The position numbers were made by a program, and so were the translations under genes. Positions 30,394-38,690 of a DNA stretch of 64,000 nucleotides are shown here, piece by piece (position 1 is the stretch's first letter; every line of letters starts with the position of its first letter). Under the pieces are notes generated by a model. That model saw nothing but the letters and a program-made list of their open reading frames with translations, ran no database searches and had not been told where the DNA came from. The stretch is from positions 1 to 64,000 of the forward strand of contig CANHVY010000010.1 in NCBI GenBank assembly GCA_947464185.1, in the 5' to 3' direction. This stretch comes from Burkholderiales bacterium. Lineage in GTDB: Bacteria > Pseudomonadota > Gammaproteobacteria > Burkholderiales > Burkholderiaceae_C.

Positions 30394-31911
30394 TCAGCCC
30401 TGGCTGAGTTGCTGCGCGAGCAAGGCCTTTTGCACCTTGCCCAGTGCTGTGCGCGGAAGGTCCTGGCGGATCACGATGCGCCGGGGGTGCTTGTAGCGGG
30501 CCAGCCGCGCAGCGAAAAGAGCTTGCAATCCCTGCAGGTTCACATCCTGCCCAGGGCGCGCCACCAGGGCCAGCGCGGGCACCTCGCCCCACTGAGGGTC
30601 CGGCAAGCCCACCACCGCACACTCGGCCACGCCCGGAAAGGCCTCCACCAGCGACTCGATCTCCGCCGGAAACACTTTCTCGCCCCCGGAATTGATCATG
30701 TCCTTGGAGCGCCCCACCACCTCGTAAGCACCGTCAGGGCGCTGTCGCGCGAGGTCACCTGTGCAGAACCAGCCGTCCACGAAGCCACTGCCCCGGGGCT
30801 CGCCCAGATAGCCTCTCATCACGTTGGGGCCGCGCAGCTGAATCTCGCCCACGGCGCCTGGATCCACGACGGTGCCATCCGGATCGGCCAGCCGCACCTG
30901 CACGCCCGGAGCGGGCCAGCCCGCAAGGCCTGGGTACTGCAGCGCCTGGGCCGGGCGGGTGGCGATGCTGAAGGGCCCGGTCTCGGTGGCGCCGTAGACC
31001 TGCGCCACCGGCACGCCGCGATCATGAAAGCGGTCGATGAGCGCCATCGGCACCACAGAAGAGCCGCTGTTGATGAACCGCAACGACGACAAGTCGGTCT
31101 TTGGCCAGGCCGGATGCTCCAGCAGCGCGCGCATCGTGGCCGGCACCAGCAAAGAGGTGTCCGGGCGCCACGCGGCGACGTCCTTCAGCCAAAGCCCGGG
31201 GTCGAACCGCGCGTGCAGGCACACGGCCCCACCGGCCAGCAGGGCTGGAAGCACCTGGATGCACAGCCCGCCCACGTGGAACATCGGCAGCAGGCTCAGC
31301 ACGCGGGTGTTCGACGTGAAGCCTTGCACCGCTGCGGCGGCCCGTGCATTGGCCAGCACCTGGGCTTGCGTGTGCACCGCGCCCTTGGGCAGCCCCGTGG
31401 TGCCGGAGGTGTAGACCAGCAGCAGGTCAGCCAGCTCGGTGGCGGGATGGCGAACGCTGCCCTGCGCGGCCCCTGCGAGATCCGCCACGCTTGGCCCCGC
31501 CCTGCCCTCGCGGGCCCCGAGCTCCGGTGCGAGCAGGGCCACCCGTTCTGCCATCTCTGGCGTGCCCCTCACCTGCCGCGCGCCTGAATGGCGCAGCAGC
31601 TGGCGCAGTTCCTCGTCGGTCAGGCGCCAGTTCAGCGGCAGGAACACGGCGCCCACGCGTCCACAGGCGAACAGTGTCGCCAACATCTGGGCGCTGTTCA
31701 GGCCCAGCCAGGCCAGCACGTCGCCGGCGGCCACACCCTCGGTGGACAGCGCTGCCACCTGCGCCCGGATCTCCTGCTCGAAGTCGCACCGGCTCCATTC
31801 CTGCGCGCCCCCCGCCACACACAGGGCCAGCGGGTCTGCAGCCAGCAAGCGCTGCCAGACCGCGTCCAGCGAAGTCTCGCCGGGCAACGGGTCGGGCGAG
31901 ACTTCGGTCAC
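30394..31911 (-). CDS. AMP-forming acyl-CoA synthetase
   Basis: This 505-residue ligase of the ANL superfamily activates a carboxylic acid through acyl-adenylate to a CoA thioester. It shows the phosphate loop LLVYTSGTTGLPKGAVH, the YGATETGP motif, the hinge region GWFCTGDL...VVGRSKDMINSGGEKVFP and the C-terminal catalytic lysine in RTALGKVQ. The GTG start overlaps the TGA stop of the upstream acyl-CoA dehydrogenase gene (GTGA), so the two are translationally coupled. It is about the size of the cyclohexanecarboxylate/benzoate-CoA type ligases. The substrate is unknown; the neighbourhood suggests a catabolic role. Confidence 0.88.
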   Translation of the reverse strand: MTEVSPDPLPGETSLDAVWQRLLAADPLALCVAGGAQEWSRCDFEQEIRAQVAALSTEGVAAGDVLAWLGLNSAQMLATLFACGRVGAVFLPLNWRLTDEELRQLLRHSGARQVRGTPEMAERVALLAPELGAREGRAGPSVADLAGAAQGSVRHPATELADLLLVYTSGTTGLPKGAVHTQAQVLANARAAAAVQGFTSNTRVLSLLPMFHVGGLCIQVLPALLAGGAVCLHARFDPGLWLKDVAAWRPDTSLLVPATMRALLEHPAWPKTDLSSLRFINSGSSVVPMALIDRFHDRGVPVAQVYGATETGPFSIATRPAQALQYPGLAGWPAPGVQVRLADPDGTVVDPGAVGEIQLRGPNVMRGYLGEPRGSGFVDGWFCTGDLARQRPDGAYEVVGRSKDMINSGGEKVFPAEIESLVEAFPGVAECAVVGLPDPQWGEVPALALVARPGQDVNLQGLQALFAARLARYKHPRRIVIRQDLPRTALGKVQKALLAQQLSQG

Positions 31912-33155
31912 TCACTCACCTCATCGCGCTCGCCCGGCTCGTACAGGCATTCCCTGCCCAGCCGGTCCACGCACAGCTCGGCCGTCCACGGCAGCATCAG
32001 CGAGCCGCAGCGGGAATCGCGGTAAATGCGCTCCAGCGGCAGGGACTTGAGCATGGACTGGCCGCCGCAGGTGCGGATGGCCAGGCGGGCGATGTCGTTG
32101 GCGCTTTCCATGATGGTGTGGTGGGCGGCATACAAGCGCATGCGGGTGTCGCGGTCGGGGTCGATGCGGGCATCGCGGGCGTTCTGCAGGAACAACGCGC
32201 GGGTCTGCTCGAGCTGGATGCGCATCTGCGCCACCGCCACCTGCTTGGTGGCGTACATGCGGCGCTTGACCGGCGGCATGCCCGGCACTTCGCCGCGCAG
32301 GTACTGCACGGTGAAGTCGTAAGCCGCCTGCGCCAGGCCCATGTAGGTGGGCGACAGCGTGGCGAACATGTGCGGGTAGCGCATGGCCGCCTGGAAGTAC
32401 AGGCCCTCGGGCATCATCCGCGCTTCCTCTGGCACGAAGACGTCCGTGAACTCCAGGTTGCGAGACACCGTGCCGCGCATGCCCAGGGGGTCCCACTCGC
32501 CAAATACACGCACGCCTGGCGCGTCAGCGGGCACGGCAAGGTACAGGGAGTCTCGCTGGGTGGCGCCTGGACGGTCCAGCGTGCACAGCGCACCGTAGTA
32601 GTCGGCCGCGCCCGAGAGCGACGCAAAGATCTTGCGGCCGTTGACGACGTAGCCCCCTTCCACCTTGCGCGCCAGCGTGCCGAACGGCACCTTGCCCGAG
32701 GCGGCCGCACCGCCTTCAGAGAAAGGCTGGGCGTAGACCTTGCCCTGGTTCACCACCCGGTCGAAGTGCAGGGCGCGGATGCGCTCGTGGTCGGCCCGTT
32801 GCTCGGGCGTCATGTCCAGGTCGTCAGCGATGAAACCGGCCCACATGGTGGAGCACACGTGCATGTTCCAGGTCAGGGCGGTGGCCCCGCAGTGGCGGCC
32901 GATCTCGGCGGCCACCATCACATAGGTGCTGAAGTCGGCCCCCAGACCGCCAGCCGCCTTGGGCACGCAGATGCCCAGCAAGCCGGCCGCCCGCAGGTCG
33001 GCATAGTTCTCGAAGGGGAAGACGGCGTCCCGGTCGATGGCCGCCGCCCGGGGGGCGAAGCGCTCCCGGCCCAGTGTGGCTGCCAGATCGATGAGTTCGC
33101 GCTGCTGTGGCGTCAAGCGGTCCGGGGAACCGGCGATGTGGGCGGCTGCGGACAT
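31908..33155 (-). CDS. Acyl-CoA dehydrogenase
   Basis: This 415-residue FAD-dependent acyl-CoA dehydrogenase-fold protein is preceded by GAGGAG, 10 bp upstream. It has the N-terminal helical domain (RERFAPRAAAIDRDAVFPFE), the beta domain with VVNGRKIFASLSGAADYYG, and the C-terminal helix bundle (DFTVQYLRGEV, RTCGGQSMLKSLPLERIYRD). The central TEPxxGSD-type segment is poorly conserved here (SEGGAAASGKVPFG), as in some specialised members. It is coupled by overlap to the acyl-CoA ligase downstream. The gene upstream is an alpha/beta hydrolase, 92 bp away. Confidence 0.85.
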   Translation of the reverse strand: MSAAAHIAGSPDRLTPQQRELIDLAATLGRERFAPRAAAIDRDAVFPFENYADLRAAGLLGICVPKAAGGLGADFSTYVMVAAEIGRHCGATALTWNMHVCSTMWAGFIADDLDMTPEQRADHERIRALHFDRVVNQGKVYAQPFSEGGAAASGKVPFGTLARKVEGGYVVNGRKIFASLSGAADYYGALCTLDRPGATQRDSLYLAVPADAPGVRVFGEWDPLGMRGTVSRNLEFTDVFVPEEARMMPEGLYFQAAMRYPHMFATLSPTYMGLAQAAYDFTVQYLRGEVPGMPPVKRRMYATKQVAVAQMRIQLEQTRALFLQNARDARIDPDRDTRMRLYAAHHTIMESANDIARLAIRTCGGQSMLKSLPLERIYRDSRCGSLMLPWTAELCVDRLGRECLYEPGERDEVSE

Positions 33156-33195
33156 GGGGTGAATCTCCTCGTTGTGTCTTCTTCAGGCTGGATCG

Positions 33196-33215
33196 GGAGG
33201 CCTCAAGCGGCCTCC
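33196..33215. other. Intergenic 7-bp hairpin
   Basis: A perfect stem (GGAGGCC 33196-33202, loop TCAAGC, GGCCTCC 33209-33215) sits in the 92-bp gap between the hydrolase stop and the acyl-CoA dehydrogenase start, both on the minus strand. There is no adjacent T run. It could be an mRNA processing or stabilising element; its function is not demonstrable from sequence. Confidence 0.35.
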
Positions 33216-33247
33216 GAGGTATCCCGCACGATGCGCCTGCCCGTGCT

Positions 33248-34060
33248 CTACGGCATCTGGAAGTGCCGGCCGAGGAATTGCACCACGGCGCGGTTGAAGG
33301 CCTCAGGCTGCTCCACGTTGGCGATGTGGCCGGCATCCGGCAGGCAAACGTACTCGGCGCCCGGAATGTGTGCGGACATGCGCTGCATCACCTCTGGCGG
33401 GGCGGTGCGGTCGTGCGCGGCGGCCAGGCACAGGGTGGGCATGCGCAGCGCGGGCAGCGCCGCGCGGCGGTCGAAGTGAACCAGCGCCCCAAGCGCCGCC
33501 CGGTAAGTGGCCGGCGACACGGCCGACATGATGCGCCGGGCTGCCTCCTGGGCCGCCTCGGGCACCCCAGGCGCCACCATGGCTGGCACCAGGCGCGCGG
33601 CCACCGCCGCCATGCCCTGCCCGGCGTCCAGCGGCGCCAGACGGTCACGCAAGAAGGCCTGCTGCCAGTCGCCCCCTGGGCGGCCGAAGGCGGGCGACGT
33701 GCAGGCCAGGACCAGGGCGCGGGCGCGCTGGGGCCAGGTGGCGGCGAACTCCTGCGCCACCATGCCCCCCATGCTGTGGCCCAGCAACACCGCCTGCTCG
33801 AATCCCAGGGCCTGCAGCGTATCGGCCACCGCCTGCGCCATGGAGGCCATGCTCAAGTCCTCAGGCAAGGCGGAGTCTCCGTAGCCTGGCAGGTCCAGGG
33901 CCAAGGCCGAGAATCCGGCCTGGGCCAGAGCGCGGGCCGTGCCGGAAACCTCATCAGCCCAGATGCGGCGAGACCCCCCCACCCCGTGCAGCAAGGCCAC
34001 GGCCACCGGGCCGTCACCGTGGCGTTCGTGGGCCAGCATGCGATCGGCCGCGCCCGTCAC
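33248..34060 (-). CDS. Alpha/beta hydrolase, NicD-like context
   Basis: This 270-residue alpha/beta-fold hydrolase has the nucleophile elbow LLGHSMGGM (GxSxG), a catalytic His in LPDAGHIANVEQP, and the oxyanion segment LLHGVGGS. I chose the GTG at 34060 because it overlaps the upstream stop as GTGA; the ATG at 34039 is an alternative. The gene directly follows a NicX-like dioxygenase. In nicotinate degradation the enzyme after NicX is NicD, an alpha/beta hydrolase that deformylates N-formylmaleamate. That role is possible here, but the nicE/nicF partners are absent, so other esters or enol-lactones remain possible. Confidence 0.8.
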   Translation of the reverse strand: MTGAADRMLAHERHGDGPVAVALLHGVGGSRRIWADEVSGTARALAQAGFSALALDLPGYGDSALPEDLSMASMAQAVADTLQALGFEQAVLLGHSMGGMVAQEFAATWPQRARALVLACTSPAFGRPGGDWQQAFLRDRLAPLDAGQGMAAVAARLVPAMVAPGVPEAAQEAARRIMSAVSPATYRAALGALVHFDRRAALPALRMPTLCLAAAHDRTAPPEVMQRMSAHIPGAEYVCLPDAGHIANVEQPEAFNRAVVQFLGRHFQMP

Positions 34061-35088
34061 AGCAACCGACCCTGGTCCACCACCGGCTCGCCATCCAGCG
34101 CCACGGTGCACCCGCGCAGCGGCAGGTCGAAGTGGCCTGCGGTATGTCGCCCTGCCACCTCGTTGGCGCCCGTGGAGTACAGGAAGTTGCCGGCGAAGGC
34201 ACGGAGCTCGGTGCCGTTGAAGTCGGCCTTGTCGTAGAAGGTCATCGCATCCCAGCGGGCGCGGCGGTTCAAGCCCCAGCCCACATGGGACACGGCGTAG
34301 GCCTGCGGGTCGTTCCAGGCTTCGAAATAACCGCGCATCAGGTCGCCATCCACGTGTCGCCCCTCCACCTGCACGACGCGGTCGTCTTCGATGTGCAGGG
34401 TGACCGGGTCTTGCAGGTAACGCTTGAAGGTGAGGTTGACATCGCCCCGGTCAAGCACCAGATGCCCCCGCACCTGGTGCGCTGCGGGAAAGGCCAGGAC
34501 CAGACCCGCCGGCCAGTGCGACAGCGTGCCAAGCTTGGCGGTGAAGCCCCAGACCCCGCCCACGCGGGCGCCCGCCAGGCCGATCAGCAACTCGGTGCCA
34601 GCGGCCGAGGTCACCTTCATTTCGCGCGCTGACTTCAAACGCCGCATGGCCTCCCGTACCGGTGCCTCGTCTTCCGCCCGGGGTTCACAGCGCAGCAGGA
34701 TCTCCGGGTGCTCGTGACTGATGGCCAGGACCCGCGCACCGCCCTTGAGGATGGCGGGCAACTCAGCGGCATGCTGCAGGCCCTCCACCGTGCAGTCGGC
34801 GACGAAGACGCTGCCAGCCAGGGCCGACACCACGGGCGACAGGCCGCCAATCGCCTCGGAAGCGCCTGTGGAGCGAACAGGTACGGGGGCGCTCAAGGGC
34901 CGAGCCGGCATCACCAGATGAAAAGGCCGGGCGCCGATGCGGGCGAGGGCCATTTCACTGATCAAGGGCAGTTCCGGTCGGGTCTGGGTCTCGGCCAGCA
35001 CGGCGCAGGCATCGCCAGCCTGCACGCCGCACAGCCGGAACACACGTTCGAAGCAGTCCACCCAGGTCGATTCGATTCGGCACGTCAT
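34057..35088 (-). CDS. NicX-like 2,5-dihydroxypyridine 5,6-dioxygenase family protein
   Basis: This 343-residue protein starts from the ATG at 35088, with GGAG 9 bp upstream. Its C-terminal half matches, as I recall it, Pseudomonas putida NicX, an iron dioxygenase that opens the 2,5-dihydroxypyridine ring. Matching segments are HLVLDRGDVNLTFKRY, AYAVSHVGWGLNRRARWDAM, LRAFAGNFLYSTG and GHFDLPLRGC. The NicX iron ligands (two His, one Asp) correspond to His268, His319 and Asp321 here. The fold is related to M29 aminopeptidases, an older annotation for this family. It sits 16 bp after moaE and overlaps the hydrolase. Substrate unproven. Confidence 0.78.
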   Translation of the reverse strand: MTCRIESTWVDCFERVFRLCGVQAGDACAVLAETQTRPELPLISEMALARIGARPFHLVMPARPLSAPVPVRSTGASEAIGGLSPVVSALAGSVFVADCTVEGLQHAAELPAILKGGARVLAISHEHPEILLRCEPRAEDEAPVREAMRRLKSAREMKVTSAAGTELLIGLAGARVGGVWGFTAKLGTLSHWPAGLVLAFPAAHQVRGHLVLDRGDVNLTFKRYLQDPVTLHIEDDRVVQVEGRHVDGDLMRGYFEAWNDPQAYAVSHVGWGLNRRARWDAMTFYDKADFNGTELRAFAGNFLYSTGANEVAGRHTAGHFDLPLRGCTVALDGEPVVDQGRLL

Positions 35089-35104
35089 GGGCGTGACTCC
35101 GGTG

Positions 35105-35614
35105 TCAGGTACTGGGGGATGAAGGGGCTGGGCTGATGTCCGAGGCATTGGCTGCCTGGATGCCCCAGCGCTGCAGCGCCTGGTCGTCGCTGACGCGCGC
35201 ATCCACCCAGCGTGCGCCCTCGGCGGTGGTTTCCTTCTTCCAGAACGGCGCCTGCGTCTTCAGATAGTCCATCAGGAATTCACAGGCCTGGAAAGCCTCG
35301 CCGCGGTGGGCGGAGGTGACGGCCACCAGGACGATCTGGTCCAGGGGTTGCAGCACGCCCACGCGGTGCACGACACGCGCACCACGGATGTCGAAGCGCT
35401 GGAACGCCTGGTCGATCATGGCCTCGATGGAGGCCTCTGTCATGCCCGGATAGTGCTCGAGCTCGAGGCTGGAGATGCCCTGCAGGGCGCCATGGCGATC
35501 CCGCACGGTGCCCAGGAAGGACACCACCGCCCCCACGCCACCATCTCCGGCACGCAGTTGGCTCACCTCGGCAGCCAGATCGAAATCCTGCTCACAGATC
35601 AGCACGCGCGCCAT
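35105..35614 (-). CDS. moaE: Molybdopterin synthase catalytic subunit
   Basis: MoaE, with thiocarboxylated MoaD, puts two sulfurs into cyclic pyranopterin phosphate to make molybdopterin. The protein is 169 residues. It shows the conserved GAVVSFLGTVRD opening, LELEHYPGM, the IHRVG-type segment VVHRVGVLQP, VTSAHRGEAF and the active-site lysines in APFWKKE. A 20-residue tail after the core (AANASDISPAPSSPST) is extra. It lies 4 bp after moaD, and the NicX-like gene follows 16 bp later on the same strand. Confidence 0.95.
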   Translation of the reverse strand: MARVLICEQDFDLAAEVSQLRAGDGGVGAVVSFLGTVRDRHGALQGISSLELEHYPGMTEASIEAMIDQAFQRFDIRGARVVHRVGVLQPLDQIVLVAVTSAHRGEAFQACEFLMDYLKTQAPFWKKETTAEGARWVDARVSDDQALQRWGIQAANASDISPAPSSPST

Positions 35615-35618
35615 CGTC

Positions 35619-35870
35619 TCAACCTCCTGTCACGGGCGGAAAGAAGGCCACCTCCGCACCATCGGCCAAGGCTTCATCCTCTGCGCACATGCGCTGGTTG
35701 ACGGCGCAGCGGACCGCCCGTTCACGAGACAGCACCCGGGCATGCGGTTCGCTCAAGCGCAACAGATGGTCGCGCAACTCGGCGACGGTAGCCCCCTCGC
35801 CCACTTCGGCCCGCTCCCCGGCACCCAACGCCTCGCGCAGCGAGGCAAAGTAACGCACGCTGATCTTCAT
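35619..35870 (-). CDS. moaD: Molybdopterin synthase sulfur carrier subunit
   Basis: This is an 83-residue ubiquitin-like protein from the ATG at 35870 (MKISVRYFASLREAL). An upstream in-frame start at 35888 adds six unrelated residues. It ends in the diagnostic PPVTGG; the terminal Gly-Gly is adenylated and thiocarboxylated before sulfur transfer in MoaE. It lies between moeA and moaE in the same orientation. Confidence 0.95.
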   Translation of the reverse strand: MKISVRYFASLREALGAGERAEVGEGATVAELRDHLLRLSEPHARVLSRERAVRCAVNQRMCAEDEALADGAEVAFFPPVTGG

Positions 35871-35924
35871 GGACGGATGATGCCGCAAGGTTGCGCTGCT
35901 GCGGGCCCTTCACGCTCGGCGCTC

Positions 35925-35960
35925 GTGCCGCCCATGCCGCCCATGCCGCTCATGCCGCTC
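35925..35960. repeat. Four tandem copies of a 9-bp unit between moeA and moaD
   Basis: The units are GTGCCGCCC (35925-35933), ATGCCGCCC (35934-35942) and ATGCCGCTC twice (35943-35960). The array fills part of the gap between the moaD start and the moeA stop codon, and its last bases enter the moeA stop. It is imperfect but in register, probably from replication slippage. Confidence 0.85.
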
Positions 35961-37209
35961 ATCCCAGCAAGGCGTTCAGGGGAAGGAAGCGCACCGAATC
36001 TCCCCGTGCGATGGGCTGCAGCGCTGGCACGTCCACCAGCCCGTCCGCCCACACCGTGGAGGTGAGCACGCCCGAGCTCTGGTTGGGGAAAAGATCCAGC
36101 CCGCCCTGGCCGTTCAGCCGCACGCGCAGGAACTCGCGCCGACGGTCCGGGCGGGGCCAATCGAAATCGGCCCGCAGAGCGTAGGCTGCGGGCGGGCGGG
36201 CCGTTCGGCCTTGCAGGGCCCGCAACAACGGGGCCACGGTCAGAAGGTAGGTCACGAAACTCGACACCGGATTGCCCGGCATGCCGACGAACAGTGCTTC
36301 GCTGCCATCTTCGCGGCGCACGGCGCCAAAGGCCAGCGGCTTGCCGGGCTTCATCGCCACCTGCCAAAGGTCCAGTCGCCCTTCGAGCCGCATGGCGGGC
36401 TTCAGGTGGTCCTCTTCCCCGACCGACACGCCGCCCGATGTGAGGATCAAGTCCACCCCTTCAGCCGCCACACGCAAGGCCTGCCGGGTGGCCTCCAGAC
36501 GGTCCGGGACGATGCCCAAATCTTTCACATCGCAGCCACTGGCCTGCAGCAGCCCGGTGAGGGTGAAGCGGTTGGAGTTGTAGATGCCCCCAGGCTTCAG
36601 CGGCTCGCCCGGCATCGCCAGTTCGTCGCCCGTGGAGAACAGCGCCACCCTCGGCCGGCGCAGCACGCGCACGGTGGCCCGGCCCACGGAAGCCGCCAGC
36701 CCCATGGCTTGCGGCGTGAGCACGGTGCCGTGGGCCAGCACGGTGGCGCCGGCAGCGATGTCTTCACCTCGCCTTCGGATCCATTGACCGGCCGCCGGCA
36801 CGGTGTCGACGCGCACCGACTGGGGGTCCACTGGGGCGCATTGCTCCTGCATCACCACGGCGTCTGCGCCCGACGGAATCTGTGCTCCGGTGAAGATGCG
36901 GGCTGCAGTGCCGGCAGCCAAGGCACCTCCCACCACGCCAGCCGGGATCCGTTGAGATACGGGCAGGACCACGCCTGCGGCGGGCACATCCGCCAGGCGC
37001 AGGGCATAACCGTCCATCGAACTGTTGTCGGCAGGTGGCACGTCCAGGCCCGAGCGCACATCCTCGGCCAGCACCCGGCCCAAGGCCTGCAGTGTGGCCA
37101 CGTCATCGGCCTGCTGGATCACGCACTGGGCGCCCGCAGCCAGCAGCCGCGACAGCGCTTCGTCCAGGCTGAGCAGGCCGGGCGCTGGTGCGGAAGGTGA
37201 ATCGGACAT
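35959..37209 (-). CDS. moeA: Molybdopterin molybdenumtransferase
   Basis: MoeA inserts molybdate into adenylylated molybdopterin, the last step of molybdenum-cofactor synthesis. The protein is 416 residues. It has the N-terminal domain (LGRVLAEDVRSGLDVPPADNSSMDGYAL), the flexible domain with IFTGAQIPSGADAVVMQE and the MogA-like fold with LFSTGDEL, TSGGVSVGEEDHL and GMPGNPVSS. The C-terminal beta barrel follows. It begins 30 bp after thrC in a continuous minus-strand run and is followed by moaD and moaE. Confidence 0.96.
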   Translation of the reverse strand: MSDSPSAPAPGLLSLDEALSRLLAAGAQCVIQQADDVATLQALGRVLAEDVRSGLDVPPADNSSMDGYALRLADVPAAGVVLPVSQRIPAGVVGGALAAGTAARIFTGAQIPSGADAVVMQEQCAPVDPQSVRVDTVPAAGQWIRRRGEDIAAGATVLAHGTVLTPQAMGLAASVGRATVRVLRRPRVALFSTGDELAMPGEPLKPGGIYNSNRFTLTGLLQASGCDVKDLGIVPDRLEATRQALRVAAEGVDLILTSGGVSVGEEDHLKPAMRLEGRLDLWQVAMKPGKPLAFGAVRREDGSEALFVGMPGNPVSSFVTYLLTVAPLLRALQGRTARPPAAYALRADFDWPRPDRRREFLRVRLNGQGGLDLFPNQSSGVLTSTVWADGLVDVPALQPIARGDSVRFLPLNALLG

Positions 37210-37239
37210 CAGCCTCGAGTCTCTCTGCAGGCGGGGCCG

Positions 37240-38652
37240 TCAGGCCGTCACGTGACGCACGATGTAGTCCTTGACCCGCGGCGCATCCACCGGCATCACC
37301 GTGAAGCGCTTGGGCAGCGACTCGATGTCGCGCAGCGCGGCTGGGCGATCAGGTTCGAGGCCCAGCGCCTCCTGGAGGGTGGCGGCGAACTTGGCGGGCA
37401 GCGCGGTCTCCAGCACCAGCATGGGCACGCCGGGCTGCAGGTGCTCGCGGGCGACCTTCAGGCCGTCAGCGGTGTGGGTGTCGATCATGGTGCCAAAGCG
37501 CGTCCAGGCGTCGCGGATGGTGGCCAACCGGTCGGCGTGCGTGCTGCGGCCGGACACGAAACCAAAGCCGGCGATCTGCGCGTGCTCCTGCGGCGTCACG
37601 GCGAAGCCCCCGGTGCGTGCCATCGCCGGGCCGAAGAGCTCGGCCGTGCGGGCACCGTCGCGCCCCAGCAGATCGAACACGAAGCGCTCGAAGTTGCTGG
37701 CCTTGCTGATGTCCATCGACGGGCTGGAGGTCTCGAAGGTCTCGGCACTGCGACGCACGCGGTAGGTGCCGGTGCGGAAGAACTCGTCGAGCACATCGTT
37801 CTCGTTGGTGGCCAGCACCAGCCGCTCGATGGGCAGGCCCATCATGCGGGCCACATGGCCGGCGCATATGTTGCCGAAGTTGCCCGACGGCACGGCGAAC
37901 GAGACCTTCTGAGCGTTGTGCGTGGTGGCCTGGAAGTAGCCGGCGAAGTAGTACACCACCTGTGCCAGCATGCGTGCCCAGTTGATGGAGTTGACGGTGC
38001 CGATGCGGTAGCTGCGCTTGAACTCGAGGTCGGCGCTGACGGCCTTGACGATGTCCTGGCAGTCGTCGAACACACCTTCGATGGCGATGTTGTGAATGTT
38101 GGCGTCCTGCAGGCTGAACATCTGCGCCTGCTGGAACGGACTCATGCGCCCCTGCGGCGAGAGCATGAAGACGTTGACACCGCGCTTGCCGCGCATGGCG
38201 TACTCCGCCGCGCTGCCCGTGTCGCCTGAGGTGGCCCCCAGGATGTTCAGCGTCTGCCCGCGCCGCGCCAGTTCGTACTCGAACAGCGCCCCCAGCAACT
38301 GCATGGCCATGTCCTTGAAGGCCAGGGTGGGGCCGTTGGACAGGGCTTCCAGCCAGACGCCCGGCTCCAGGGGCCGGATGGGCACGATCTGCGGCGTGCC
38401 GAACACGGCCTCGGTGTAGGTGCTGCTCACCAAACGTTTGAGATCGGCCGCCGGGATGTCGTCGATGTACAACGACAGGATCTCGAACGCGAGGTCGGCG
38501 TAGCTCAGGGCACGCCAACGGTCCAGCGTGGGGGCATCGATCTTCGGATACGAGACCGGCAGGTACAAGCCACCGTCCGGCGCCAGCCCTTCAAGCAGGA
38601 TCTCGCTGAAGCCGCGTTCGGTGCGGTCACCCCGTGTGCTGATGTACTTCAT
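37240..38652 (-). CDS. thrC: Threonine synthase
   Basis: This PLP enzyme converts O-phosphohomoserine to threonine. Its 470 residues fit the longer (yeast/E. coli-type) class. Visible features are the N-terminal MKYISTRGDRTERGFSEILLEGLAPDGGLYLP, the PLP lysine in PTLAFKDMAMQLLG, the GATSGDTGSAAEYA phosphate loop and VPSGNFGNICAGHVA. It lies 38 bp after hom, and together they form the last steps to threonine. Confidence 0.97.
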   Translation of the reverse strand: MKYISTRGDRTERGFSEILLEGLAPDGGLYLPVSYPKIDAPTLDRWRALSYADLAFEILSLYIDDIPAADLKRLVSSTYTEAVFGTPQIVPIRPLEPGVWLEALSNGPTLAFKDMAMQLLGALFEYELARRGQTLNILGATSGDTGSAAEYAMRGKRGVNVFMLSPQGRMSPFQQAQMFSLQDANIHNIAIEGVFDDCQDIVKAVSADLEFKRSYRIGTVNSINWARMLAQVVYYFAGYFQATTHNAQKVSFAVPSGNFGNICAGHVARMMGLPIERLVLATNENDVLDEFFRTGTYRVRRSAETFETSSPSMDISKASNFERFVFDLLGRDGARTAELFGPAMARTGGFAVTPQEHAQIAGFGFVSGRSTHADRLATIRDAWTRFGTMIDTHTADGLKVAREHLQPGVPMLVLETALPAKFAATLQEALGLEPDRPAALRDIESLPKRFTVMPVDAPRVKDYIVRHVTA

Positions 38653-38690
38653 GAAACGCCCTGGCGCTGATCTCGATGTGCTGCAGGCCC

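Noticed and set aside
30383-30407. TCAGCC/GGCTGA inverted repeat at the end of the acyl-CoA synthetase gene
   Set aside because: Short arms, a 13-bp loop and overlap with the coding end; too weak to call a terminator.
34057-35088. M29 aminopeptidase annotation for the NicX-like gene
   Set aside because: The fold is related, but the His-His-Asp set and several long segments match NicX better from memory; a phylogeny would settle it.
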